Positions 1 through 6,890 of a stretch of DNA of 11,229 nucleotides are shown here, in pieces. A program made the position numbers and the translations under genes. Source of the stretch: Verrucomicrobiota bacterium (GTDB taxonomy: Bacteria > Verrucomicrobiota > Verrucomicrobiia > Opitutales > Oceanipulchritudinaceae); the NCBI GenBank assembly GCA_009908535.1, contig JAAAOD010000258.1:1-11229 (forward strand), given 5' to 3'. Position 1 is the stretch's first letter. The number at the start of each line of letters is the position of its first letter. Below the pieces are notes generated by a model. It worked only from the letters and a program-made list of their open reading frames with translations. It was not told the origin of the DNA and did not search any database.

Positions 1-631
1 GGGTGGAGCCTTCCCATGTGCGCGCGACCTGCGTCTTGATGATGGAGGCGGGGACGGCTTTGAGGAACTTTTCGCCGAGGGTGGTGATGGCGATGCCGTT
101 GAGGGCGAGCAGACTCTCGATGGCGGTGATGGCCTCCCCGCGGGTCAATGCCTCCTGACTGAAAAAGGTGATTTTCACCGTCGGCAATGTCTGCTGGCGC
201 AGGATCGGTTTGCGGGTGAAGTTCTCCAGCATTTCGAGAACCTCGTTGGTTCCCATTTCCGGAATGCGGATCAGCCCGACGTTTTCCTGCATGAAGGGAT
301 CCTGTTCATCGACGAGGTCGGAGGGTCCCTGGGTGAGGTCCTCCCTCGGCACCGGAGGCTGGTTGCTGCCGGCGTTCGTCCGGTTGGAGGAACGGATGCT
401 GCGGCGCACCTGCGGAGGCATTTCCGGCGGCGTGAGGCCCTCCGGCGGCGGGGGTGGCACGAAATCCGGCGGCGGGGGCGGGGCCGAACGCGTCGGGGGC
501 GCTGGCGAGGGCCTTTCCTCTTCGCCGTTGTCGTCCTGCGCGGGCAGGCCGGTACCGGCGATGCAGGCCAGCAACATCAGCGCGGCGCGAAGAGGGCGAA
601 CGGGGAAACAGGACTGGAGATGATCAATCAT
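1..631 (-). CDS. gspD: Type II secretion secretin GspD, N-terminal part (3' end beyond window)
   Basis: The visible part is 210 residues, translated from the minus strand; the gene runs off the left edge. In this family GspD forms the outer-membrane secretin channel through which folded proteins leave the periplasm. Residues 11-31 look like a signal peptide (VRPLR, then a hydrophobic stretch to LPA-Q); Leu-Leu-Ala-Cys23 could instead be a lipobox. Residues about 33-110 form a low-complexity linker with two five-proline runs (51-55 and 59-63). Residues about 118-196 resemble a secretin N0 domain: a VGLIRIPEM strand, a helix NEVLEMLENF, PTVKITFFS, then a helix ending LLALNGIAI and KFLKAVP. The start ATG lies inside the gspM stop (ATGATTGA), and AAAGAGG sits 9 nt upstream as a good ribosome binding site. 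N1-N3 and the beta-barrel are not visible, so the secretin call rests on N0 plus position at the end of a gspG-M operon. Confidence 0.8.
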   Translation of the reverse strand, partial: MIDHLQSCFPVRPLRAALMLLACIAGTGLPAQDDNGEEERPSPAPPTRSAPPPPPDFVPPPPPEGLTPPEMPPQVRRSIRSSNRTNAGSNQPPVPREDLTQGPSDLVDEQDPFMQENVGLIRIPEMGTNEVLEMLENFTRKPILRQQTLPTVKITFFSQEALTRGEAITAIESLLALNGIAITTLGEKFLKAVPASIIKTQVARTWEGST

Positions 632-1169
632 TCAAGGTGACCTCTTTGAGTTCGAAGGAAACCAGTTCAAAATCGGCGTCGAGAAAACGTGGATCCCGCT
701 TGTTGGCGTTCAGACGGAATTCGGAAAGGGCGATGTAGGGGGAAAACTCCTTCACGGCCTGGTCGAAGCTGATCAGGCCCGGCATTCGACTGCGGTTGAT
801 GGAGAGCCGGACCGTGTGGAAGCTGAAAAGTTCCGTTTCCACGGTGGACGGGGAACTGATGTCGAAATTGTCGACCTTGTTTTCCCGTGCGATGGAATCG
901 AGTCTGCCGACCAGTTGGGGCGCGGAGAAGGTCTTCGAGCCGTCGAGTCCCTCGCGGGCGCTTTCCAGCAGCGATTCCGCTTCCTCCGCCTGGGCGAGCG
1001 TGGCCTCGAAGGAGGAAATGAGATCGCTGTTGAGGCTCCATGTGCGCAGGGACACCTGAAAGCTGTCGAGCAGGGAGAGCAGCCACGCCAGCAGCAGCGC
1101 CCAGAGGATCAGGGCGAGAAGAAAGCGTTCCCGCAGGGAAAAAGCGTGGAAAATCTTGCGCAGCAGCAT
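624..1169 (-). CDS. gspM: Type II secretion inner-membrane platform protein GspM (PilO-like)
   Basis: A 181-residue bitopic membrane protein. A short basic N-terminus (LLRKIFHAFSLRERF) precedes one transmembrane helix at about residues 15-34. A likely coiled-coil follows at about 45-75 (repeated EA/AE/LLES heptads), and then a small alpha/beta periplasmic domain to the C-terminus. This architecture matches GspM/PilO, which pairs with GspL in the inner-membrane platform that ties the cytoplasmic ATPase GspE to the pseudopilus. Primary sequence identity in this family is low, so the call depends mainly on architecture, length and gene order (directly after gspL, before gspD). The start is supported by GGGGAGGAGA about 11 nt upstream. 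The gap to the gspL stop is 3 bp, and the end overlaps the gspD start by 8 bp. Confidence 0.8.
   Translation of the reverse strand: MLLRKIFHAFSLRERFLLALILWALLLAWLLSLLDSFQVSLRTWSLNSDLISSFEATLAQAEEAESLLESAREGLDGSKTFSAPQLVGRLDSIARENKVDNFDISSPSTVETELFSFHTVRLSINRSRMPGLISFDQAVKEFSPYIALSEFRLNANKRDPRFLDADFELVSFELKEVTLND
641..647 (-). promoter_or_regulatory. Shine-Dalgarno site for gspD
   Basis: AAAGAGG on the minus strand lies 9 nt upstream of the gspD ATG and inside the last codons of gspM. It is one of the few convincing ribosome binding sites in the minus-strand block and supports the start at 631. Confidence 0.55.
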
Positions 1170-1172
1170 GGT

Positions 1173-2429
1173 CTATCCGGTCTCCTCCCCGCCTTCTTCG
1201 GCGTCCTCTTCCGCTTTATCAGGAATTGTGAAACCGCCTTCCGGGGCCGGGGGCGTTGCGGAGAACATGATGACCAGCTCGAAACTCGTCTGATTGTTGC
1301 GGGTTTGGGCGTTATTCTCCACGGAATCAACGAATTCGAGCTGACGGATGGAGTCGGCAAAGGCGTTCACCGGGGTCACGCCCTGCGAGGAAAGTCCCTC
1401 CACCTGGAGCTGGTTGTAGGCGCGGGAGCGGACTTCATCAAAATAAACACTGTCCGGGCGCAGGGGATTGATGGCCTCGAGGAGGACGAAGGGCTGCAGG
1501 TCCTCCTCGGTGCTCTGGGTCAGGCGCGAGGCGAGGGTGAGCTTGTTTTCCACGCGCGTGGCCTGCGGCTCGAGTTCGGTGATACGGTTTTCCAGAATGA
1601 GGTTGTATCCGGAAAGACCGAGGGTGAGGAGTTGAAAGAGAAGGAGCAGCGCGGCGACGCCCACGCCGATGCGCAGGCTTTGCCAGATGGAGCGGCTGCG
1701 GCGGCGGGCGGCGCTTTCCTTTTCGGCGAAGGCGGGGTCCCGCAGATCGGCCGCCCAGAGATCCTCCTCGCGGTTCAGCGGTTCCTTCACCACCATCACG
1801 GGATCGCGATCCGAAGCGATGGAGCGGAGGTGGAAGCGGATGCGTTCGTTCGGGAGCACCTCCGCCTGCACGACTTCCGCGAGGCCGTCCTCCACTTTGT
1901 AGCCTTCCGTATCCAGTTCCTTGAGGAAGCGGTCCCGCGCGGCGAGAAGGTTGCTTTCCCCTTGCAGGTCGCCTTCTTCAAGGGAGGTGGCCCGCAGCTG
2001 TTCCGGTGCGGTCGCGCCGGCCGGGAAAAAGAGGGCCGAGAGGGTCGTCTCGTTGACGAGGAAGCGGACGGTGGCCTCCGCGTTTTGCATGCCGTAGAGG
2101 ACGACAAAGGAGGGGAAGAGCTGGAAGTAGGTCCCGGTGTTCTCGATGCCGAGGCGCTGGAGCCGACCTTTGTGGGCGGCGAAAGCGAAGGCATAGCCCT
2201 TGTCCTGGTCGACAAGGAAGCCGTGGGCGAGTTGCTCCATCGGGAAGGGCGCCTTGGCCTCGATGGCAAGGCCGACGAAATCGGGCATGTCGCCGCGGGA
2301 AAGGCCTTCGGGAAGTTCCACGCGCAGGCAGAAAAAGGCATCATCCGGGGCGAGATGAACTTCCCGGTCGGGAAGCTTCCGGTGCAGGCGGTCAAGAAGA
2401 TCGCTGGTAATGGCGGAGGCTCTGCTCAT
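1173..2429 (-). CDS. gspL: Type II secretion platform protein GspL (PilM-PilN-like architecture)
   Basis: The product has 418 residues. The first 245 or so residues form a soluble cytoplasmic domain in the place of the actin-like GspL/PilM domain. It is divergent, and I see no clear nucleotide-binding motif. A basic stretch (ARRRSRS, 241-247) precedes one transmembrane helix at about 253-275. The periplasmic part is PilN/GspL-like: a coiled-coil (about 279-310), then a ferredoxin-like fold region (NPLRPDSVYFDEV, and FVDSVENNAQ to FELVIMFS near 390). An acidic tail (403-416) ends the protein. In the family GspL links the ATPase GspE to GspM and the pseudopilus. I chose the ATG at 2429; the reading frame stays open to 2651, but that extension would lie wholly inside gspK. 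No SD sequence precedes this ATG. It lies between gspK (46-bp gap) and gspM (3-bp gap). Confidence 0.82.
   Translation of the reverse strand: MSRASAITSDLLDRLHRKLPDREVHLAPDDAFFCLRVELPEGLSRGDMPDFVGLAIEAKAPFPMEQLAHGFLVDQDKGYAFAFAAHKGRLQRLGIENTGTYFQLFPSFVVLYGMQNAEATVRFLVNETTLSALFFPAGATAPEQLRATSLEEGDLQGESNLLAARDRFLKELDTEGYKVEDGLAEVVQAEVLPNERIRFHLRSIASDRDPVMVVKEPLNREEDLWAADLRDPAFAEKESAARRRSRSIWQSLRIGVGVAALLLLFQLLTLGLSGYNLILENRITELEPQATRVENKLTLASRLTQSTEEDLQPFVLLEAINPLRPDSVYFDEVRSRAYNQLQVEGLSSQGVTPVNAFADSIRQLEFVDSVENNAQTRNNQTSFELVIMFSATPPAPEGGFTIPDKAEEDAEEGGEETG
1181..1190 (-). promoter_or_regulatory. Shine-Dalgarno site for gspM
   Basis: GGGGAGGAGA on the minus strand, 11 nt upstream of the gspM ATG and within the last codons of gspL. 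It is the strongest anti-16S match seen in the block and fixes the gspM start. Confidence 0.6.
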
Positions 2430-2475
2430 GCGGCGCAAAAGGAAAAATAAACGGAGGCTGGTAAAATGCTGTCGA
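2430..2475 (-). other. gspK-gspL intergenic leader with pyrimidine-rich tract
   Basis: This 46-bp gap is the largest inside the gsp operon. On the minus strand it holds a T/C-rich stretch (TTTATTTTTCCTTTT) just before the gspL start and no purine-rich SD. No hairpin precedes the T-run, so I do not call it a terminator. A TTG three codons upstream of the ATG is in frame and could be an alternative start. Confidence 0.4.
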
Positions 2476-3618
2476 TCAAAATTTCCGGTTCTCGAGGAGG
2501 CGCAGCACCTTGAAGGGATACCCAAGATCGCTGGCGTTGGGAAGTTCGGTCTGCACCTCAGCGCCGGAACGGGAACGTCCGGAGCCCTGCCGGCTGTCGC
2601 GGCGAGCCGGCGGGTCGGTGTCTTCCGTTCTCTCCGCGGCGTCCTCCTCACGGGCGCCCCCCGCGCCGAGGCCAGGACTCGCCCCGACCCACTCGACGAG
2701 CACTTCCACCTCGAAACGGGCCTGGCCGCGTGAGGCGATGCTCTTTACGCGGAGGAGACTTGCCTCCGTGGAGGCGTATTCACCGGCCCCTTCGAGAAGG
2801 ATTCCCTGGTCGGCGGTGCCGGTGAGGAGACGGTCGTCCTCCGTGCCGGGTTCGCCGTCGACCCCGCTTTTGTAGCGGTCGAGCCCATACGGATCGAGAA
2901 GGCCCTTTTCAGTGAGGAACTGGATGACCAGGGGCGGGGCCGCGTTGATGTTGACGGGTCCTTCGTTGTAGAGGCTGACGCTGTTGCGGAAGCGGTTCCA
3001 TTCCGGCAGGGGGTTGCCCTTTTCGTCGAAAAACAACTCGTCGAAGGGACGGATGAGGCGGAATTCGTCGAAGGTCTCGACGGGTCCGTTGGCGGGAAGG
3101 TAGGGCGGTTCGAAGTCCTCGTAGTCGTCCCCGTCGAAGCCGTTCAGGCGCCGGTCGTTGTCCTCGTCGGTCCAGTCGAGAAACCCGTCGGCGAGGGCTT
3201 CGCGGTCGGGAAGGGAAAAGGCGAGGAGGTCGAAAAGAATGAGCAGGTCGGCGTATTCGAGGGAGTGCAGGGGAAGGCGCCCGCTTTCATCGGTGTATTC
3301 GACGCGGACGGAACCGGCGTTTTGCGGTTCGAAGCCGGTCGTCTCGAGCGGATCGCCCCAGCCCTGGGACGGTCCCCACAAGGCCTCTTCCACCTCGCGG
3401 TACATACTCAGGACGGCAAGGCTGCTCTCCAGCGCGGAGTAGGCGTCGACGCGCAGATCATCGCGGTTGTGAAAGAGGCCGTAGTACTTGATCTTCGCGG
3501 TGGCGTCCTCGAGGAAGGCGGTGACGATGAAGGTCAGCAGCACGACGAAGGCGAGGACGAGCACGAGGACGGTGCCTTCCCTCGGACGCGGAGTGGACTG
3601 TGAAGGGCGTCCTTTCAT
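2476..3618 (-). CDS. gspK: Type II secretion minor pseudopilin GspK
   Basis: The product has 380 residues. The N-terminus is a class III prepilin leader with probable cleavage after Gly15 (PREG/TVLVL), followed by a hydrophobic helix to about residue 35. The mature fifth residue is Leu, not Glu; lack of Glu5 is characteristic of GspK among pseudopilins. Family motifs are clear: DESGRLPLHSL (110-120), DWTDEDNDRRLNGFDGDDY (148-166, the GspK DWxDxD...GxxxxY region), PPYLPANGPVETFDEFRLI (171-189) and NINAAPPL (223-230). GspK caps the pseudopilus tip with GspI and GspJ. Residues about 311-368 form a charged Gly/Arg/Asp/Glu-rich tail, ending in a hydrophobic patch, GYPFKVLRLLENRKF. The start codon overlaps the gspJ stop as TGATG, which implies translational coupling. 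Confidence 0.93.
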   Translation of the reverse strand: MKGRPSQSTPRPREGTVLVLVLAFVVLLTFIVTAFLEDATAKIKYYGLFHNRDDLRVDAYSALESSLAVLSMYREVEEALWGPSQGWGDPLETTGFEPQNAGSVRVEYTDESGRLPLHSLEYADLLILFDLLAFSLPDREALADGFLDWTDEDNDRRLNGFDGDDYEDFEPPYLPANGPVETFDEFRLIRPFDELFFDEKGNPLPEWNRFRNSVSLYNEGPVNINAAPPLVIQFLTEKGLLDPYGLDRYKSGVDGEPGTEDDRLLTGTADQGILLEGAGEYASTEASLLRVKSIASRGQARFEVEVLVEWVGASPGLGAGGAREEDAAERTEDTDPPARRDSRQGSGRSRSGAEVQTELPNASDLGYPFKVLRLLENRKF

Positions 3619-4301
3619 CAGAAGAGCGGAAGGTCGGGGGAGCGCTGGGGGATGCGGAGGAAGCGCTCGCGCTCGCCTTTTTCGGGATGTGCGAAGGTCA
3701 GAATCAGAAAATCGGGGAGGCGAAAGGTGTCGTTATTGTCTTCCTCGAGGGGGTCGTCCTCCCGCTCCCAATCATCGTCCTCCCTTTCGTAATACGCGTA
3801 TTCGATTTTGGTGACGAACTCCGAGACGGGGGTGCGGAAGAGGTCCTCCTCGCGCTCGATTTCCTCGGCGTCCAACTTTGAATACCAGAGAATGGAGAGG
3901 CCGAGGTCCTCCTCGAAATGGAGGTAGGCCTCGATGGCAGGGAGGCGCCGGCCCTCGCGGACAAGAAGCGCGGGCGCCTCCTTCTGGCGGAAGAAAAGGA
4001 GGGGATCCTCGATGTCGCTGGCGCCCGGAAAGCGTTGCCATTGCACGGGGAGTTCGTCGCCGTCCTCGCCGCCCCCGGTGGTGGAGACGGCGGCCTCCGA
4101 GGCTTCGAGGGCCTTGTCGAGGAAAAGGGTGACCCCGTCGACGTGCTGTTCGAAAAAGTCGTCGTCGGTGCGGTTGAGCCAGAGGTTGCTGAGCCCGACG
4201 AGGTGGAAGGAAAGGAGCGACAGGAAGGTTCCTAGGATCGCGAGGGTCACGATCATCTCGATGAGGGTCAGGCCCCGGCTCGATGAGATTGAGCGTTCCA
4301 T
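3618..4301 (-). CDS. gspJ: Type II secretion minor pseudopilin GspJ
   Basis: The product has 227 residues from the ATG at 4301. The short leader MERSISSSRG is followed by LTLIEMIVTLAIL: cleavage after Gly10, Glu5 of the mature form present, and a hydrophobic helix at 11-31. The rest is a GspJ-like globular domain with two strongly acidic stretches (about 145-153 and 171-192, e.g. EREDDDWEREDD). In the family GspJ forms the pseudopilus tip complex with GspI and GspK. The frame is open upstream to 4352, but that would overlap gspI by about 47 bp. The chosen start lies 4 bp after the gspI stop and gives a normal leader length. No SD sequence is visible. The end overlaps gspK by TGATG. Assignment as J rests on the pilin leader and on its position between I and K. 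Confidence 0.88.
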   Translation of the reverse strand: MERSISSSRGLTLIEMIVTLAILGTFLSLLSFHLVGLSNLWLNRTDDDFFEQHVDGVTLFLDKALEASEAAVSTTGGGEDGDELPVQWQRFPGASDIEDPLLFFRQKEAPALLVREGRRLPAIEAYLHFEEDLGLSILWYSKLDAEEIEREEDLFRTPVSEFVTKIEYAYYEREDDDWEREDDPLEEDNNDTFRLPDFLILTFAHPEKGERERFLRIPQRSPDLPLF

Positions 4302-4305
4302 GGGG

Positions 4306-4782
4306 TTACCAGTCACGGCGCCGCTGTTCGTCCTCGATATCGCGGCGGACATCCTCGAGGAGGGAGGAGCGCTCGATGGCGTCGCTCCAGGTCGGGCGTA
4401 AAAGGGTCAGGGTTTCGGAATGGTCGATGCGCTCCTCGCCGTCGGGATTCTCGAATTCGATCTCGAGGAAGAGACGGAAGAGGTCGACGGTCGCGGTCTC
4501 CTCGATCTCGGCGTCCCAGTCCGCCTCCCCGAGACCGAGAGTGGTGATGGTGCCGCCTTCCTCCACCTCGTCCCGGTCGGCGATGCGGATGACCTGGCTG
4601 CGGACGAAGCGCAGGTCCTTCTGGTAATCCGCCTTGCTATCGAGGTCCTCGAGGGTGAGGAGGACATTGAAGAAGGTTTCCGTGAGGACGAAAAACGCGA
4701 TGCCGGCGATCGCCACCGCGATGACCGTTTCGATAAGGGAAAAGGCCGCCGTGCGGTGCGGTTCAGTCGTCGCGCGAGTCAT
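4306..4782 (-). CDS. gspI: Type II secretion minor pseudopilin GspI
   Basis: The product has 158 residues from the ATG at 4782. The leader MTRATTEPHRTAA precedes FSLIETVIAVAIAG, so cleavage would fall after Ala13 rather than the usual Gly. Mature Glu5 is present and a hydrophobic helix covers about 14-33. The globular part is short, as expected for GspI, and ends in an Arg/Asp/Glu-rich helix (EDVRRDIEDEQRRRDW). GspI is the hub of the I-J-K tip complex in the family. The start lies 20 bp inside the end of gspH, so translation is probably coupled. The frame stays open upstream to 4998, but that stretch overlaps gspH and gives an implausibly long leader. Identity as I rather than another minor pseudopilin follows from gene order. 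Confidence 0.86.
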   Translation of the reverse strand: MTRATTEPHRTAAFSLIETVIAVAIAGIAFFVLTETFFNVLLTLEDLDSKADYQKDLRFVRSQVIRIADRDEVEEGGTITTLGLGEADWDAEIEETATVDLFRLFLEIEFENPDGEERIDHSETLTLLRPTWSDAIERSSLLEDVRRDIEDEQRRRDW

Positions 4783-5278
4783 GGATGACGATGGCGGAAA
4801 AGGGGTCGTAGCGTTGCGTGAAGCGGGTGCGGTCGACTTCGAAGCGCACATTGAAGGGCGTGGAGGAACGGTCTGCACGGAAGAACACCGTTGGTGCGGC
4901 TGCGGTTTCACTCTCCCCAAGCTGGTTGAGTCCCTGGAAAGGCAGGCGCTGTTCGAATTCCAGATCAACATCGTTGGCATCGGCGACTTCGAGGGCAAAG
5001 GAGGCGAGGGAATTTCCGGAAGGGCCGTTGATGAGGAGCTTCGCCTCCTCCGGATCGTAGCTCAGGGCGACGGTTTCCTTGTGGTAGGCCGCCTGGAAGC
5101 GGGCTTCGCGTACGGCCTTGCGGAAGGTCTCCTCCACCGGTTCCTGCCTCAGTCCGCGCAGGAAGGCCCCGGCGTTGAGGACAATGAGCCCGCCGACCAG
5201 GGCGATGAGGCCGAGAACAATGAGGATCTCGACAAGGGTGAAGGCCCTGCGCGGGCTACTCCCAGTTGCCAATGTCAT
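4763..5278 (-). CDS. gspH: Type II secretion minor pseudopilin GspH
   Basis: The product has 171 residues from the ATG at 5278; an ATG at 5284 would add two residues. The leader MTLATGSSPRRA is followed by FTLVEILIVLGLIALVGG. Cleavage would be after Ala12, mature Glu5 is present, and the helix spans about 13-33. The following FRKAVREARFQAAYHKETVALSYD (about residues 52-75) resembles the helix and first strands of the GspH/FimT domain, in which a helix with conserved Ala/Arg residues leads into beta strands. The C-terminus ends in a strand with FSAIVIHDSRDD. In the family GspH is a minor pseudopilin near the tip or along the shaft. The start overlaps the 3' end of gspG by 23 bp and the end overlaps gspI by 20 bp. 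Confidence 0.88.
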   Translation of the reverse strand: MTLATGSSPRRAFTLVEILIVLGLIALVGGLIVLNAGAFLRGLRQEPVEETFRKAVREARFQAAYHKETVALSYDPEEAKLLINGPSGNSLASFALEVADANDVDLEFEQRLPFQGLNQLGESETAAAPTVFFRADRSSTPFNVRFEVDRTRFTQRYDPFSAIVIHDSRDD

Positions 5279-5687
5279 CGGCATCCGAGGCCGGATCCGG
5301 GCCTTTGGACCAGAGGTCGTATCCATCCGGGTTCCGGGTACCAGGATACTTGTACTGGTAGGGATTGTTCCAGGGATCTTCCGGCAGCTTTTCGATGTAA
5401 GGTCCGCCCCATTTTTCGGCGCTGACGCCCGAAGGCTTGTTCAAAAGGGCTTCCAGTCCCTGTTCGGTGCTCGGGTAAGAGCCCGTGTCGATGCGGTACT
5501 TCAGCAACGGGGCCTTGAGCGCCTGGTTGACGAACTGTTGCGCGACATCCTCCTGAGCACCGCCGAAGAGGTTGCCGATCCGACCGATGAGCAAGGTGCC
5601 GACAATGGCGATCAGAGCGATGACGATGAGCATCTCCACGAGGGAAAAGCCGGAGGTCGATGGGCGGGAAAGAGCTGCGGTTTTCAT
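5256..5687 (-). CDS. gspG: Type II secretion major pseudopilin GspG
   Basis: The product has 143 residues from the ATG at 5687. The leader MKTAALSRPSTSG is cleaved after Gly13 before FSLVEMLIVIALIAIVGTLL, with the mature Glu5 needed for pilus assembly. Major-pseudopilin motifs are clear: TGSYPSTEQGLEALL (68-82), WGGPYIEKLPEDPWNNPYQY (93-112), YDLWSKGPD (123-131) and the terminal DIGNW. The loop with DPW and the Asp-rich C-terminus corresponds to the calcium-binding region of GspG. It polymerises into the pseudopilus that drives substrate through the secretin. An in-frame ATG at 5699 and a TTG at 5732 are alternative starts; none has a good SD. It is the first gene of the gsp run, 60 bp after the glycosyltransferase stop. 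Confidence 0.95.
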   Translation of the reverse strand: MKTAALSRPSTSGFSLVEMLIVIALIAIVGTLLIGRIGNLFGGAQEDVAQQFVNQALKAPLLKYRIDTGSYPSTEQGLEALLNKPSGVSAEKWGGPYIEKLPEDPWNNPYQYKYPGTRNPDGYDLWSKGPDPASDADDIGNWE

Positions 5688-5747
5688 GGGTGCGTGCATA
5701 GCATAATCAAGCGATGGCCGGGAAAGTTGCAATGCCGAAGCGCAAGC
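5688..5747 (-). other. Gap between lipid module and gsp operon
   Basis: This 60-bp gap separates the glycosyltransferase stop from gspG. On the minus strand TTGCAA and, 21 nt later, TATGCT are weak sigma-70-like hexamers with spacing that is too long, and there is no T-tailed hairpin. The sequence therefore does not decide whether gspG has its own promoter or is read through from the upstream genes. Confidence 0.3.
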
Positions 5748-6890
5748 CTAGCCGCCCATCACGTCTTTTACAAGATCGCGCGGATCTTCGGTCGCCCGGA
5801 GCCGCTGCATCCCTTCGCGGACCTTCGCGTAATCGGGTCCTTTTTCCGACCAGTCCTCAAGGACTCGGCGCAGTCCGGAAGCCGTCCACAGCAGGCGTCC
5901 GGCACCGTGGCGCAGAACGTACCGCGTCGTGCAGCGTTCCTGCGGCATGAGACCGCCGAGGCAGTCGTAGAGGATAGGGCAGGAAAAATGGATGGCTTCC
6001 ATGGTGGTGTTGGCGCCGGCCCGGGTGACGACGGCGTCACTGGCCTCGAGGTAGCGGTGCACCTGTTGGCTGTAGCCCTCGAGATGGAGCCGCAGCGTCG
6101 GGAAATAACGGCAAAGGTGCCGCATGTTCGCGAGGGCCCGGGGGCTGCGCCCGCAGACCACGATCAGCTGCACCTTGTCGGCGAGGGGAAAGAGGGCCCG
6201 GACAAAGGCGGCATGGTGGTTGGCGCCGTAGCCGCCGGTGGAGAGAAAGAGGGTGAAGTGGTCGGGTTCGAGCCCGAGGCGGCGCCGGAAATGGCGGATT
6301 TCCCCGGCGTCCATTCTTGCGCGAAATGCCGCAGGCGGAAGCAGGCGGGCGAAAACGGACGTCTTTTCACGCGGCATGCCGCGGCGGACCGCGAATTCCC
6401 GCGCTTCCGCCGTACGTGCGAAAAAGAAATCGGCGGAGGGATTGACCCAGTGCCGACTGTAGCCGAAGCCGCCGGAGAATTCCCCGCAGTAGGTTCCGCA
6501 GCGGACCTCTTTACCGAGAACGCGGCGCGCGTCCTCGAAATACCCCCGGTTGGTGGAATCGTGGAAGCTGACAACAAGGTCCGGATTGTAGGTACGGAGC
6601 AAGGACCGGTAAGCATTTCCGCCCATGCCGACTTTGCCCCGGTGAGCCGTTGCCATGACGGCCTCGACAATGAAAAAGTACAGGTTGTGGAGGAGGGGAG
6701 CGTGCTGCTGAATGGTGTTGTACACCCAGACACCGAAGCGTCCCAGCAGGGAAGTGGACTCGATGACCTGTTCGATGCGGATGTCCACCGCCTCGCCGTG
6801 GATTTCACGGACCCATTTCGCGAAGGCTTTCGCCCGCATGTCATGGCCGCTGCCGGTGCTGGAGGACAGCAGCAGAAGCCGGCGCTTCAT
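5748..6890 (-). CDS. MGDG-synthase/UgtP-type lipid glycosyltransferase (GT28-like)
   Basis: The product has 380 residues. The N-terminal motif LLLLSSSTGSGHDMRAKAF (5-23) is the MGDG-synthase N-domain signature (small residues, then GxGHxxxAxAF), in the acceptor-binding half of the enzyme. DLVVSFHDSTN (104-114) fits the second strand-loop of that domain. The C-terminal half is a GT-B nucleotide-sugar domain: FLSTGGYGANHH (215-226), LIVVCGR (242-248), GYSQQVHRYLEASDAVVTRAG (272-292), TTMEAI (295-300) and LMPQER (314-319). Family members move galactose or glucose from a UDP-sugar to diacylglycerol at the cytoplasmic membrane face. The sugar and the acceptor here cannot be read from sequence. The ATG overlaps the stop of the condensing-enzyme gene by ATGA, which supports co-translation and a shared lipid pathway. 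A MurG-like role is less likely given the N-domain. Confidence 0.82.
   Translation of the reverse strand: MKRRLLLLSSSTGSGHDMRAKAFAKWVREIHGEAVDIRIEQVIESTSLLGRFGVWVYNTIQQHAPLLHNLYFFIVEAVMATAHRGKVGMGGNAYRSLLRTYNPDLVVSFHDSTNRGYFEDARRVLGKEVRCGTYCGEFSGGFGYSRHWVNPSADFFFARTAEAREFAVRRGMPREKTSVFARLLPPAAFRARMDAGEIRHFRRRLGLEPDHFTLFLSTGGYGANHHAAFVRALFPLADKVQLIVVCGRSPRALANMRHLCRYFPTLRLHLEGYSQQVHRYLEASDAVVTRAGANTTMEAIHFSCPILYDCLGGLMPQERCTTRYVLRHGAGRLLWTASGLRRVLEDWSEKGPDYAKVREGMQRLRATEDPRDLVKDVMGG

Noticed and set aside
816..2450. Long plus-strand open frame (544 codons) antisense to gspL and gspM
   Set aside because: It is a shadow of high-GC third codon positions: no family motif, low-complexity Gly/Glu/Val-rich translation, and the opposite strand has clear T2SS genes in conserved order.
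2445..2465. Intrinsic terminator between gspK and gspL
   Set aside because: There is a T-rich run on the minus strand but no GC hairpin before it.
2430..2651. N-terminal extension of gspL by 74 codons
   Set aside because: It would lie mostly inside gspK, and its Arg/Pro/Thr-rich translation looks like a shadow of the gspK tail.
4783..4998. Upstream extension of gspI by 72 codons
   Set aside because: It overlaps gspH and would give a leader of about 85 residues, far longer than normal prepilin leaders.
5688..5747. Sigma-70 promoter before gspG
   Set aside because: TTGCAA and TATGCT are 21 nt apart and each matches only 4 of 6 consensus bases, so it is not distinguishable from chance.
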